Source: Dermanyssus gallinae (taxonomy: Eukaryota; Arthropoda; Arachnida; Mesostigmata; Dermanyssidae). Taken from it: a DNA stretch of 64,000 nt. A model generated the notes under the pieces. The model saw nothing but the letters and a program-made list of their open reading frames with translations, was not told where the DNA came from and did no database searches. The DNA is taken from assembly GCA_003439945.1 (NCBI GenBank), contig QVRM01000301.1, positions 1 through 64,000 on the forward strand. Direction: 5' to 3'. Every line of letters begins with the position of its first letter. Position 1 is the stretch's first letter. Below are positions 22,627 to 35,726 of this stretch, one piece after another. The position numbers were made by a program, and so were the translations under genes.

Positions 22627-23969
22627 AATGATGCTCTAGAGAGGCATTAGTTCTACGTTCCTCTCTTGCAGGACAAACTGCACTTCGAAATACATTTTCA
22701 TCTACACGTTGTGGTCTATGAATATTCGAGGCGTATTTTAAGTCAGTATTGTTTTGGTAATAAAAAAAAATCCAAGAACAATTGTTTGAACCCCTCTATT
22801 TTTACACCAAATATGAGTCAATTTTTCAGCATAACTTCTACATATGTTAAGCCACTTGACATATTGAACGACCAACTTCTTAATTCAGTGTTAATTGAAT
22901 ATCTGCCGTCCTGCTAACTAGGCAACCACTTCAGCATGGCCGTTTTGGCGGCGTAGCGATAGCCGTCAAATGCTTCATTAATTGTGGTAGACCTCAACAT
23001 AAACTATGTTTAGTACAGGATCTGCTGTGCCTTGCGACAATGAGACACGACACTAATTTTGATGCATTAATTCTTATATTTGGTTTCGTACCTAAAGGGA
23101 AGACACCTAGCTATTATTATGCCAGTAACAGCCATGCTGGAGTAATTACCAAATCAGACAACGGCAGAATATACAGATATAGATGTTTGTGAAAGTCTAT
23201 ACGGGTATTTGTAGAGCTGGCTAAAACAAATACTTTTTTTCTATTATAACATGAGCTCTATGATGTCTTATTTCGGAGTGAGAGTGAATTTACTAAAGTA
23301 TGTGACACTGGTATTGTTGCCCGACATAAGAGCACTAGGTATACGATTGCGAGTAACCAGTTCTCCTCTGAAGGACACATGACGTCGGGTAGGAGATGCG
23401 ACATGGTCGTTTAAAATAGAGTTCGCAAAAATTTAAGTTCTATTACTAAGTTTCACATCGAATACCTTAAAATAGCCTTATGACCCTATGACAAGTACGC
23501 CTCTAAATGAGCATTTCATGGCGATCATTTGGATACCAAAATTATGATGATATGGTCCAATTGCAGGGTGATTTAAGTTTTTTTCTGAAAACATGTCGAG
23601 ATTGCGTGCATGCGTAAATGACTTACTCCATCAGATACATCACTCGTCATAGCTGTGGAACCTATAAGTATTGAACGTGAAAGCTACTTATAGAATTTCA
23701 ATGTTTGCGAATTCTCTTCTAAACGACCATGCCGCATCTTCTAGCCGGCGTCGTTTGTCTTTCAAAAAAAGCAGAATTCAGAAAAAGAAAATGAAAAAAA
23801 GACCCACGAATACGACGCTGCGTGGTTGGTTTCTATATTAGAGAACGAGTTGTCTCGCAATCGCATATTTTGTGTTCACATGTCGGGCAACAAAACCAGT
23901 GTCGCGGATTTTAGTTAATTCATTTTAACCCCGAAACAAGGCTTCTGATTGATTGATATTTTTCTCTTT
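22627..23969. other. No feature seen
   Basis: AT-rich DNA with scattered short frames and no recognised repeat. Confidence 0.5.
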
Positions 23970-24149
23970 CGTAAGGCGAATGCTAGTGTACGGTTTTTTC
24001 ATGTCATGGCTGATTTTTAATCCCCTCCGATATTTATCTTGTCTAAATTGGATACCATGAAAACCAACTTAAGAGTGGCTTGTCTGGATCTCGAACCTAG
24101 GTCTCCCGAATGCATGGCAAAGGCTTTGCCACTAAGCTATCTTGCTCGG
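23970..24149 (-). repeat. SINE family 1, copy c (tRNA-derived)
   Basis: On the minus strand, ACCGAGCAAGATAGCTTAGTGG starts at 24149. The B-box region GGTTCGAGATCC and the family body follow, with CATGACATGAAAAAACCG, ending near CTTACG. The head abuts a TA microsatellite (24150-24173), as in copy a. Confidence 0.85.
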
Positions 24150-24173
24150 TATATATATATATATATATATATA

Positions 24174-24900
24174 CATCGCATTCAATGTGCGAACTGGCAG
24201 TAGTTTCTTTATGAGGATATGGACACCCTGCTGTGATTCTGTGCACAATGTAATGTCGTAGCTTGACGCACCGTTGGCCATTGGCGGAGAGTCAGCCCCC
24301 GTTCTAGCCCCACCCAGCGGCACCTTGCCAAGCACGGTGGCCTTACATAGAGCAACTAGCTCTACAACTCGTTACAGTGCCACGGCACTGCTAACAGGGT
24401 ACATACTGTGAGGACAGTGCGCGTATTAGGATTTGTTCACTGGCAAATTTTCTAGACAAGCGCTGTACGCGCATTCAAGGGCTAGGCGAAGCAGCAACTA
24501 GTAACATAAAACGTACGGTTCTTTTTTGGCATTGACCCACACATAGATAGCTGTCCGTAGAGCCTGTGCTGATGCTTGTCGACCGACAAAAGGCAGATTA
24601 GCACCCGCCAAAGGGTGGGCTTCTACTACTTTGGCAAGCAAAGGAGAGATGTGGCAATGGCATATCACTGCGTAACGTTCTGCGCGTTTGGCACAAAAGA
24701 CATAACTGTTTAGCACAAACAACGACGACGACGGGAATCGGCGGCAGATAATATGAAGTTCGGTTCGGCTGGCGCTGTTTCGGAATTGGTACGTGCCACT
24801 ATTCGCACATGCGATCGTGTCTCGAATGGGCGGTACACCGTATTAGTAATTGTAGTAGTTGTAGTAGTTATGTAGTGCCCCAGCAGTAGCCAGGGCCACC
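24174..24900. other. No feature seen
   Basis: Unassigned DNA; composition becomes GC-richer toward 24.7 kb. Confidence 0.45.
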
Positions 24901-24931
24901 CAGCTATGCAACACGCAACCGGGCCGCATAC

Positions 24932-24954
24932 TCAGCTGTCGACTGCATCTTCTT
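24932..24954 (-). CDS. Candidate terminal exon of minus-strand splice model
   Basis: On the minus strand, a long pyrimidine-rich tract (about 25045-24960, CTCTTTTTCTTC-like and ending CCTTCTCCTGCAG) forms a very good splice acceptor. If joined in phase to the donor of the exon at 25547-25699, the frame reads EEDAVDS and stops with TGA at 24932-24934. This is a splice model built only from signals and phase; no transcript supports it. Confidence 0.2.
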
Positions 24955-25546
24955 CTGCAGGAGAAGGCAACGACGGCGGCGGTGGAGACGAAGGAAGAAA
25001 ACAAGAAGAAAAGAGGAGGAAAAGAGGAGAAAGGGAACGACGCCACTACTGGAGTAATTATATCTGTTCTTAATAAGGCGTCTATTAATTAGTCACTCTT
25101 TCTTGCCGTGGCTATAGTGCGAGGCAAGGGCGGGCAAGACGCCGCCAACGCGTGTCGACTGTGCGATGCAGGTTCGAGGTGCTAGGTGGGCAGTCGGGCG
25201 GGCACCCACCCACTATAAGGGTTTCTAGGGGCATGCGCCGGTTATACGGGAAAAGGGGGGCGTGGAGGTTCTAGCGAGAGAGGCGCCCACCATTCGACTG
25301 TGTAAGTGGAAGGGGGTGCCTAGCCACCGTTGCTGTCCCGCAGCGGTCTAAGGGCGCGAGAACCATGAGTGGAAGACCAGTGGCTCGGGAATGATGTTAT
25401 TTACGGAGGAGGCTGTTTCTGCTGCTATCGTCGTCATCGTCGTCGCTGCTGCTGCTGCTGCTGCTACTACTGCAACTGGTCGGGAGGCAACGGGCCAGTA
25501 GCCCGCTGAGTTAGCCCACGTTCGTGGTGGCGGAGATTCCTGTTAC

Positions 25547-25699
25547 CTGTTCGGGCAGACAAGGCGCCGCTCGCTCCAGGTGGCCGGGGCGCCCCTGGTG
25601 GTACAGACGCTTTGCCCGAGACGCTGGATGAAACGCTGTCGTTGTCGTCGTCGTTTTCGTCATCGCCGTTGGACTCCGTATGGAGCGAGGCAAACCTAT
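25547..25699 (-). CDS. Candidate internal exon of minus-strand splice model
   Basis: A 153-base segment has an acceptor on its 5' side (TACTCCTCTGCTATCGCAG) and a near-consensus donor (ACAG followed by GTAACAGG) on its 3' side. It is open in the single frame allowed by the splice phases. Its translation has RFASLHTESNG, an acidic run DDENDDDNDS, VSSSVSG and a Pro/Gly-rich PPGAPRPPGASGALSART. The length is a multiple of three. The region lies in a GC-rich island. The low complexity (GTC repeats give the Asp/Asn run) is a reason for caution, and I do not recognise the protein. Confidence 0.3.
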
Positions 25700-26619
25700 C
25701 TGCGATAGCAGAGGAGTAAGCAAACGCATGCACGCACGCACGCAGGCACGCATGCAGTCCTATCCAATCGACCTATCGACGACGGACTTACGGCACGCGG
25801 CGGAATGCAAGGAGACGAGGATACGATAAGTTTGCACGAAGCAAAGCAAGGTAAGCAAGGCCTTTGCATCGAACAACTCCTGCTGGTCCGGCCAGGTCTT
25901 GCACCCCCTGCGTTCACTACCGCCGCCGCCGGTACCGTCGTCTCCGTGTCCGATCGCCTATGGGGCAGAGGATAGCAAATAAATAGAGAGCCCCAGGCAG
26001 AGAGAGAGAGAGCGGGTGAAACAGGGGATCAGAAAACGTAGGGGGACGTCCAGCAGGGCTTTCACCACGAAACGACAATCTTATTTTCGAGCACTTCATA
26101 ATATTGCTAGTGCTATGACCGCTGCAAGCTGCGGTTCCTGCTATGATTTTACCACTTTCTATACCATTGAGACAGCGTCTTTTGGGACGGCCGCCATTAT
26201 TGTTGTTAAAGGTAGGAGTGTAACTGTGCCGTCGTCAGCACCATCATCAGCGAAAACGACGACTCATTGCTTGAGCACTACTTCTACCAGAACTAACCAA
26301 GTTTCTCCTACAGAAATTCTATGATCGGATCATTTCTAAGTGGTGACCTACACAGAGCTAAATAAAATTTTTGTTAATCTAAAAACTCTAAAAAATCTAA
26401 ACGTCGGGTCATTGTCGTCATCGTTGACAACGACGTTTGTTGTTTGCATATAGCTAAATCAATCCACCTTGCTGAGCCACGGCGGCGTGTTGCGGCCTTC
26501 CGAGGTCAAAATTAGCTTCGCTCTGCTAGGATCTTGCTTAACCTGCCAGTGATGTTGTTCCGGCGAGTCAAGTCTGTTTCCAGCTTCCTCATCTTGTCGA
26601 TTCCAGTGGCGTGGTGCAT
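25700..26619. other. GC-rich island flank, no confirmed gene
   Basis: Contains ACGC-type repeats near 25730-25750 and a good plus-strand donor (AAGCAAG followed by GTAAGC at 25851) preceded by a short ATG frame from 25805. GA runs lie near 26000. Nothing here can be assigned. Confidence 0.35.
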
Positions 26620-26790
26620 TCGTCGATGTGTGTAACACCTATGTGTCTACATCGCAACCGGAGTAGACACATAGGTGCGCGGGTTCGAGCCCCACCGTTG
26701 CACATTTGTTATTATGGGGTCCGTCTATGAGGCAATGCGAAAAGCAGTCTCATGGACGTTAAATCTCTGGCTGAGAGTCAGCCCACAAAG
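26620..26790 (+). repeat. SINE family 2, copy b with inverted head
   Basis: The B box GGTTCGAGCCC (26682-26692) and the body TTATGGGGTCCGTCTATGAGG are those of family 2. The region 5' of the B box forms a perfect 15 bp inverted repeat, CACCTATGTGTCTAC at 26636-26650 and its complement at 26663-26677, with a 12-base loop. Part of the head has therefore been replaced by an inverted copy of the segment next to the B box. Confidence 0.8.
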
Positions 26791-27375
<585 letters not shown>

Positions 27376-27385
27376 TATACATATA

Positions 27386-29270
27386 TATGGAAGCGACTTT
27401 AAGAACTTCAAATAAGTGTTTGAAGAATGTGACGTTATAGCGCATAATTACTAACTAAAGACTAATTGTTTTAATGTATTTTTAGCAGTTGCAAATTGCG
27501 GGCTAGCAGCTTTTTATTCAAGGCTAAGATCGAGATGAAACAATATACCTTATGTAGGTTTATGGTAAGATGTTTGCGTCGTTTTTTCCGACAACCCTTG
27601 TCTAGCGCTAAAAATGTCAAGGTGACTTTTGATACCTTTCAAACTTTCAACGTTTTTTTCATTCGATTATTTTTTATGTGAGCGGAGTATATGATAATCT
27701 GAAGAAGTAGGATTATCAGGTTTGTAAGTGCAGTAGAAAATCCCAATATAAATCTAGCAACTTGCGACAGATAGTCACAGTCGTATGCGGGCGGATGTTG
27801 ACATTATGAAATACGAAATATGTGCGGTTGCAGCGTTGGCGGCGTTTTTCGAGGGGCTTCAAACCACTGGCAGTAGCTTTCGCTGTCTATCGTTTCCTTG
27901 TTATGTAGAATCTCATAGTGCACGACGCCTTTCCAACACCGCTAGACACACAGCATGGTCGTAGCAAATTATCTAATTAGCATATATAATGCTAATCTAA
28001 TTGCCTAATTAGCAAACGAGCAAACTGCCAACCACAGCGACCTAGCCAACCAGCGAAAATATGTACTTAAGTAGCAGGGCGACCTAACTACCCTTTTGAA
28101 TAGGTCAGTTAGTTATTTGACTTATTCTATGGCGAATTAACAATAAACTGGGTACGGACACGCAGATAGCACTGCAGGAAATTGTAGACAGGTCGTTTAG
28201 CACTACTAAACTATGAAGAAGGTTGGTGTCTTCCCGTCTTCTTCTTCAGTTGGGGACTGCATGGTATGACATCAAGCATGTGGGGGGGGGACAAGTCAAG
28301 TCCTGTCGGATTTTTCCCCCGAGGGCCGCAAGTAGAAGCGCGATACGTCGAATGTTCGGTGCCATTTTTGCTAAAAAACGTTTCTCTACAAAAGCAGCAA
28401 TGCCTCTCACCGGTAAGTTGGGAACTTTGCCATCTTCTTGCAAACGTCACGTGGTCGATTGTCGAAGCAGATGTCGTTGTTTTCGTTGAAAACAGAGTAG
28501 GGCGCGTCTGAGCCGTTAAGCCTTGCACAGGAGCCTCCTGCTGGCCGGCGTAGCGAGAGCTGTAAGAAACCCCATGTAGGAAAAGCCCCAAGATACTTGA
28601 CCATGCCGACAAGGTTGGCTTTTTCAGCCGCCTAAGCAAGGGCGGAAGGCGACGACATCTCCGGCCCTCTGAAAATTGGATTGCTTCGCTGTTCACGGGA
28701 CCCGGCTCGAAGGAAAAGTGTTATGGAAAGGTGGCGACCACCGCGTCCCACCTCTCTGTGGGCGTAAGCTTTACCAAGCTCTGCAGTGCGGGAAAACCCC
28801 TGGCTATTGTTTCCGGGTTTCAGAAATCGCAATTTACCAGTCTGCAGGGCTAACTAGCTGATTGACAAGTGTATAATTGAGGCCAGCTGACAAACTTATC
28901 TAACCAAGCAGTTAACTGTCAAAACTACCTTACAGCATAGTTGACCGATTGGCTAATTATTCAACATATCTGCTTTACCAAACTTGTATGGACTAATGTA
29001 CCATAGGTAGCTCATTCATTAGCTAATATCACTAACTCGCACGCATCGCCCAATATACGTGGGCTGCGACACCATCTAGACGCCGTGCTATTATAGTCAT
29101 AGCAGTGCCAATCACTCTCTCCGGGGCTCCAAATAATATTGCCACAGTCGCCATCAGGCGATGCTTTTATTAGACCCAGGTGATTGGGTTTGCAGGGTGT
29201 ATATGGCGTATCTAACGGTCAGCGCAGGCGCGGTAGAATCTGATAGAAAATGAAGGTCCCCGTTGCTTAT
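27386..29270. other. No confirmed gene
   Basis: AT-rich to 28.2 kb, then a moderately GC-rich segment (28.2-28.9 kb) with overlapping frames on both strands, the longest a 161-codon minus-strand frame at 28211-28696. The frames compete in antisense and none has a recognisable domain. A G homopolymer of about nine lies near 28281-28290. Confidence 0.4.
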
Positions 29271-29279
29271 GGGAAAACC

Positions 29280-29620
29280 CAATATTAAATTATTCAGTAA
29301 GGTCACCATGGCCTCCAGACAAACCTGTTCACGACTGAGAGGGCTCACAACCTTACGTACGTCTACTGCGCGGATGGACTCGAGGACACTTCAGAACACA
29401 TAACCCTAAAGTGTCCTGCATAGCAGGAGCAGCCCGCGGTTATGCGGCTTTTGGTGGAAGTAAGTCCAGTTGCTTCAGAACCACAGTACGTCTGTAAGTA
29501 GATGCTGCAGTCTCTTATTCACTAGAAAGAGGCAGTCATAGGAAAGTTTACGGAAACGATTCCATATTCTATGCGTCTTCGTTTGACTCTTGTGGAATAA
29601 GTCAGCCATGAATAGATCCC
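29280..29620 (+). mobile_element. LINE C-terminal zinc-knuckle relic (family D)
   Basis: A plus-strand frame reads GHHGLQTNLFTTERAHN, then YVYCADGLEDTSEHITLKCP, a stop, QEQPAVMRLLVE, QYVCK, a stop, MLQSLIH, a stop and KEAVIGKFTETIPYSMRLRL. The C...EDT.EH....CP block followed by these helices is the standard tail of R1/jockey-like LINE reverse transcriptases. Three or more stops show it is a relic. No reverse transcriptase core is visible upstream. Confidence 0.7.
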
Positions 29621-30960
29621 TCCTCCGGCTGATTGATTTAGGCAAATATTTCCCAGTCGGAGAGGAGTGCAATTAGGGGACTGGTTTTTGGTAGGATAAA
29701 GATCTAAGCAAGCGACCTACACTTGCAGGCAAGTTTCTTGCAGTGTTATCCGTATGTGCGTACCGCAATTCTAGTTGCACCTCCTTAAAAGCTAACTGCT
29801 ATAGCTAATATTTTTCATCAAGTAACAAGCTATTATATTCTATTTAATTAACTGCAAGTAAAAATGAGGAAAACAAGTTAGCGACGATGCATTTATAAAT
29901 ATCGATAAAATCTACTCGATAAATAACGATATAGTCTACACGATAAATACCCTTTTTCCGTCACCGTTATATCATCGTACCGCACTCGTCGTCTCCGCCG
30001 ACACCTAAATCATTCGTATCTATACCTGTCGCTATGCGCCATCAACTCGCAACGAGTATTGTAGTCCTCATCGACTTTGTTGTAACGATGAGCGCCCATG
30101 TTTTCAGAAAGGGCTGCCGACGTTAACAGCAGCGAGGAGAATAGGTCCATGATTCGAAAAAGACTTGACAACGAACCAAAGGCAGGAGTCGGAAAAGTGA
30201 GGTAGGAAAGGAGATATTAGCAGTAGAAGTGGTAACAAAAACACAGAAGGAAAACAGAAGATCAACAACGCAAATGGAGAAAAAGGGAATTAAGGAAAAG
30301 GCCAAGCAAAATAAAACTAAGAAAGAGCAGTTAAACGAACGGTCGGTGGTGATGACTATGATGATGATGATGCCAACGATACCGTTGCTTATGGTGTTTC
30401 TGATTAATTCTACAGCTGCTTCTGCTGTTGGACTCAACGACCTCAATGGCGATCAATAGGCATTCGTCGCTGCAATGAGCAAGGCGTTGGTTCGTGGCAT
30501 TAAGGAGACAATCCGATGATCGGTGCGTGTATATATGACAGCTGCTGATTCAAAGGGAGACTGCGTTTGTAGTATTGCTGTTGGACTGGAAAAGACGAAC
30601 TGCAAAGTCTGTGACAGTCTTTCCAGTCCAACTACTTGCCGAACCAGTAATGGGCGATGATGCCGACGGCTGGCCCAGACCCGGCTGGGCGATACTGTGC
30701 GAGCAGTGTGGATGCTCGTAATTGCAGGACACAGGAAGCAACTGAAGTCGGGCGGACGGAGACGCAACAGTGAACGGACATCTGTGACCGCCGCCTGAAA
30801 GCGGCCGAGCACCCGTCGATCGCAAGCACCAGCTTGACCATCATCATCTGGGACTAAGATTCCCGAAGGACCATGGCACTGGTGCCATTGTTGACGCCAT
30901 TTTTAAACGTGCAGCTGACGCGAGTATAGAGGATCTGCTGCTGTTGCTAGCTTTTATGTT
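29621..30960. other. No feature seen
   Basis: AT-rich, then mixed composition. Frames at 30123-30847 overlap in several phases and lack domains. A short ATG/GAT run lies near 30357-30373. Confidence 0.45.
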
Positions 30961-31086
30961 GTTGTTTTCGTCGTTTTAGCAGGAAATTATTTGATTATTG
31001 TAGTGTGTAGTGTTGTTGTTGTGGTTTTGTTGTTTTCGTCGTTTTAGTAATAAATGATGTGATTATTGTAGTGTGTAGTGTTGTTG
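30961..31086. repeat. Tandem duplication, about 68 bp unit
   Basis: Nearly two copies of a unit starting GTTGTTTTCGTCGTTTTAG and including GATTATTGTAGTGTGTAGTG, with offset 68 bases (30961 and 31029). Confidence 0.9.
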
Positions 31087-31799
31087 CTACTGTTCTTGTT
31101 ATTGTGCGTTGTTCCTTGCGTTGAATTTGTTGGCAGTGTTCAACCGACTGGCCCAACCAAAGACGACCCAGAGAGTCGCTGCATCGCGAAGATGGGGGAA
31201 CGTGTGACGGAGTCATTTGAAATCGATTCTGGTTGCCACATCGTTGCGCTAACCGCGTCGACGGACGTAGCACCGCCTTCATGATCTTAATTTGGTCTGC
31301 TCTGTTTAAGCAGGACAAGAGCAAACGAAACTCCCAATAACTGTCGCAGGCTAAGACACGTTGAGCAGCACGACACCAAACACCAGGGGATTAAAAAACA
31401 CTAGTAAGTAGCGACCCGGAGTAATGAAACGGAACCTGGATAGAAATGCATACGATCGGTAAGATTTTTCTTTATCTTTCGTGCTAGCTATTTCTGGCAA
31501 GCTAACTGTGGTAACTAATACCGCCATTAGTTCGCACCACGCCAGATTCTATACGCCAGCCAAGAGGTAAATCGAAAAGAGATGCATTGTCTTTTCTCAA
31601 TTGTCAGTAAGGGGTCTACGCTTATTTGTATCAAGTAAAGCATTCAGATGCCAAAGGCTGTTTGAAAAGTTCCCGTCCCTAACACTATAGTCTCCCTATA
31701 TTCTCTGCGTCTTTCTGCGTCGTTTCACCAAGTGTGCAGTCAATTGTTGTTATTGGTACTTCTCGATGTGCTTGTTGCTGCTCCAATGGCAAGTCGTGG

Positions 31800-31842
<43 letters not shown>

Positions 31843-34195
31843 CACACGCTTTAGCAGGGGGGCTTTATTGAGGTCACAGAAGAAGATTATTGCGGCTTTA
31901 ATAGCAAGATCCGTCGATGAGCCTCTGTTTTGGCTTTACTTACATCTTCTAGCACTTCTTGCTCTGCCTAAGCATCTCGTGAAACTTCAGCTGAATTGCT
32001 TTTGGGTGGAACCGCTCTCCCGCCTCTACTCTCTAATGAAGCCCTTTTCGGCGTTGACTGAGACGCGTTTTTAGTTGTGTTTACTCATCGACGAGACACT
32101 CGCGTACTCGTGGAACAACCTCCTAGAAGATTGTGAACGATTGTTCGATTTCCTTTCTTTCCGCCTCTCCCCTTGTCTGTGTATCTATCTGTCTACTTTA
32201 ACTTTACTCTAAACTAGCTTGCAGTCTCGTTCCGAGAATGTCAGGTCGTAAACATGCACGACCCATAGAGCTGCTGTGTTCGCCGTCCGTATTCGGTCCG
32301 CATTTTCAGGCGCAACGTATTTTAAAAGCATGTTCATTAACAATTTAGGCCAGGCAACGACAGGTTTTCATAATTGAGAGCCCGTTGAGGCCAGCCGATT
32401 ATTTATAACAGCGGCGTTGATGCAAACCTATTTTTAAAATGTCATTCTATCACTTAGGTCTATGATAGGGATTTGGCCTGTCAGTTTAAATAATTTGGCT
32501 GTTTCGTTAAGGAAATCAGTTTAATTGAACAAGTTAACTAGCTTGATAATTTTTTTTGTAGACTGACAACAATACGTTAATAATCCTAGGGGTGTCTCGA
32601 CCGACAAGTATCGTGGTTAACTGCACGTTACTACGAATGTGCGGGATCAGCGTAGAGAAAAAAAGAATTCGAGACAAATTTATAATTAGGTACTATTTTC
32701 TTTGCATTTTTCCGTTACACTTAATATCGTCGTGCCGGACACATGGAGACTAGTTGTGGACAGGACAGGCGATTTATACCCGTGGCAAGTTTTTACTTTG
32801 ACCATTTTTACAAGCTGGTGGGTGGCGCGATTGCACCGTTGAAATGATGCAACAGCTGCTGCAGAGGGGGTGCATTTTCGACCTGCGCACGCTTTCGGCT
32901 AGATATGTGCCTACCGCTCGAAGGTTGGCACTTTTGTGAATAAGAAAATCTCGTCTATTCGAAGGGGTGGCGAAAGTGGTCGATTACTGTCGATTACTCC
33001 CGATGCAACACATGGTGCTGTTTAGATGCGCTAATTTGACCATTTGCAAATTGGAATCTAAATTATAATAACAAGAAAAGAACATTAGCTTGTTACCCTA
33101 TGATTATTTCTCCACTACGGAGTAACATTGCGTGTGCCTGCTTTATAGATAGACATTACGAATAACGGAAGCGAACTGAAGCGTATGAACTAGGAACTGT
33201 CGGAACAAAAACAAGTATGGCTCACCAAGGCAAACAATAACTGCAGCAGCAACAGCAGCAGTGCATAAACACCTAACAACAAAAACATGTTTGTGTTGTT
33301 TGTGCGATATTAGTTTGCGTCGGCATCGCATTATTGTCGGTCTTGTCGCTGATTTGCTCTTCGTTTCTCAAGCTGGGGTATGCAAGACTGCGTACACTTT
33401 TGTGCTAGTTGTGTAAGTAATGGCGGACCAACGGCAGCAATTGCGTGCTTAGGTCTCATATCGTCGATACTAATAATAATAATATTAGTAATAATATGGT
33501 GCCTGTGACTCAGTCTTAAACGTCGTTTCGACATCCGTACAGAAGCAAATGTTTGTACATTGCAACATCAACACGCAGGATAGCCGTAGTACACGCAACA
33601 ACAATAACAACAATAACAACAACAGCAAAAGTAGCAAAAACAACAACAGCAACAAATGATACCCACCGTTATTCCCCGAGAACGTTTCCATTGTTGTCTC
33701 TCTATTAATTAAGTGCTTAGGCAGAGCACGATATGGCTCTAGCGATTCCTGTATGGACGAAATAGCACGTATATGAACGGTTGTACTTAGACTTGCACAC
33801 CATGGACGTTAGTAGTTTCTCAGAAGGTGGTTCGATGTCCTGCTGAATAGACGATGCTCGTCGTATAGAGCACGAGAAGTTGCCTCATTAGGGGCCATTT
33901 TAGACTGCACTTCACGCGTTTTCACGTGGCCGGAGCATTTACTCTAACATGTAATCAAATGATCATATCGTCTTGCTGCTATAGTAAAGTGTGCGTATAT
34001 ATATGCATAGTGTGCAATCGACTTTTTACCCAGTGTCGTTGAGGATGGAGATGCACATGGGGTACTTAGCTTTGCATCGTCGTCGACAACAGCCCTCTTT
34101 GTTCGCTTCTGTAGGAATAGTTCCTTGTTTTTTGTGGCTGTATCCGATCGCCCTCCTGTACGATTCTCCGCCGACTGGGTAACATGCGTGACTAA
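31087..34195. other. Unannotated stretch with minor microsatellites
   Basis: No gene is supportable. A TA tract lies at about 31801-31839, an imperfect AAC block at about 33598-33655 and TAA repeats near 33470-33492. Frames such as 31078-31284 and 31766-32074 have no recognised domain. Confidence 0.5.
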
Positions 34196-34216
34196 ATATA
34201 TATATATATATATATA

Positions 34217-35492
34217 CAGGTAGTTCAATAAGTTTTTAGAATGAGCTTTTTAGAATTCGAATTTTGGCACGCTTTCACCGCTAATAGGAACTGCAACTTT
34301 TCGACTGCTAGCACTCAATATATTATGGTGATTGGCCGTTGCGATTTCGTTTGATAGCTTTTCCCGTGCAACGTATCGGCGTGATTTTTAAAAATGGAGT
34401 TTCGAGTGGTTATCAAGCATTTTTATTTCAAAGGTTGGAATGCGACCCAAGTAAAAATTGAGTTAGACGAGACGTACAGTGACTCTGCGCCATGTTTTGC
34501 CAGTGTTTCCAACTGGATTAATGTGTTAAAAAGAGGTCGCAGGAGCACCGAGGATGAACTACGTCCAGGAGGCCAAAAAACGGCAACTGATGAGGAAAAC
34601 GTAGAAAGTGCGAAAAATGCTTGGCACATATAAGCGAATGAACATTAAGGAAATAGCGGAGGCATTAGGGATTAGTTTAGGCAGTGTGCTTTTTATCCTA
34701 CACGAAAACTTGAAGATGAAAGAGCTTAGAGCAAAATGGCTGCCGCATTTGCTCAACCAAGGCCAAAAAGACGCGCCTGTTTTGGCTTTACAGCGAAATT
34801 TGGCCAAGATGTCGAACAATCTGTCGGATTTTTGGTGCAGATTCATGACCGTCGATGAAAGCCGGGTTCATCACTACACTGCCGATACCGAAGAAGCATC
34901 TTGCCAATGGTGTGCACCTGATGAAGGACCTCCGAAGAGGGTGCGGACAACGGCATTGACCGGAAAGGTGATGGCTACAGTTTTTTAAGACCAACGTAGA
35001 ATAATGCTGGTCGACTACCTTGAGAGCTGTAAAACGATCACAGGAGAATATTATACAAGACTGTTGGACTGCCGTTAGCAAGAACTCATCGTGAAACGGC
35101 CCGCTTTGCAGAAGAAGGTTGTCCCGTTTCACCAGGACAATGCTCCTGCACACAAGTCCCGGCAAGCATCGGCAAAACTGGCCTAACTGAGGTTCGAACT
35201 TATTAAACAACCCTCCTATTCTCCAGACCTGGCCCCCTCTGATTATTTCCTCTTCGGACATTTGAAGAATAGTCTCGGTGGAAAGCGTTTTTCCAGCAAT
35301 GAAGAGGTTAAGGCTGCTGCCAATGCCTATTTTCAGTCTAACGACGCGGAATTCTACTCAAGAGGTATGAAAGCTCTGAAATCTCGGTGGGAAAAGTGTA
35401 TTGAGCTTCTCGGGGAGTATATCGAATAAGAAAAATTTAAAAACATGATTTGGAAAATTCTCGGTTTTCATTCTAAGAACTTATTGAACTAC

Positions 35493-35495
<3 letters not shown>
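34217..35495 (+). mobile_element. Near-complete mariner transposon
   Basis: A 1279 bp element with 28 bp terminal inverted repeats starting CAGGTAGTTCAATAAGT, identical except for one base, and TA at both sides. The size and ends are those of a full-length mariner. Both flanks are TA microsatellites (34196-34216 and 35496-35553), so it inserted into a TA repeat or the flanking TA later expanded. It encodes the broken transposase described separately. Confidence 0.95.
34394..35429 (+). pseudogene. Mariner transposase, inactivated
   Basis: The enzyme would cut and paste its own element using a DDD triad. It starts at ATG 34394 with the N-terminal helix-turn-helix (FKGWNATQVKIELDETY). A frameshift near 34600-34630 moves to the frame containing IKEIAEALGISLGSVLFIL (second helix-turn-helix) and MTVDESRVHHY (first catalytic Asp). 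That frame then meets TAA (34986-34988), TAG and TAA stops. It continues with HQDNAPAH (second Asp) and YSPDLAPSDYFLF (third Asp, 34 residues later: the DD34D signature of mariner proper), ending at TAA 35427-35429. Total length is about 345 codons, normal for mariner. All catalytic residues survive, so inactivation is by one frameshift and three stops. Confidence 0.93.

Positions 35496-35553
<58 letters not shown>
35496..35553. repeat. TA microsatellite
   Basis: Pure TA beginning at the 3' target duplication of the mariner. Confidence 0.97.
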
Positions 35554-35554
<1 letters not shown>

Positions 35555-35659
35555 ATATTAATTCAATTATTATTTAATTGTAGGGTTGCAGGAATGTGCG
35601 AATATATATACGAAGTGAAGTCTCCTTCCGCCCCTTGTTCTGTTTTGTCTTAATCACGC

Positions 35660-35680
35660 TATCTCTCTCTCTCTCTCTCT

Positions 35681-35724
<44 letters not shown>
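35660..35724. repeat. CT then TA microsatellite
   Basis: A CT run at about 35660-35682 is followed by a TA run to 35724. Confidence 0.95.

Positions 35725-35726
<2 letters not shown>

Noticed and set aside
28211..28696. A 161-codon minus-strand frame as a gene
   Set aside because: Competing plus-strand frames cover the same DNA, and no motif or splice context supports it.
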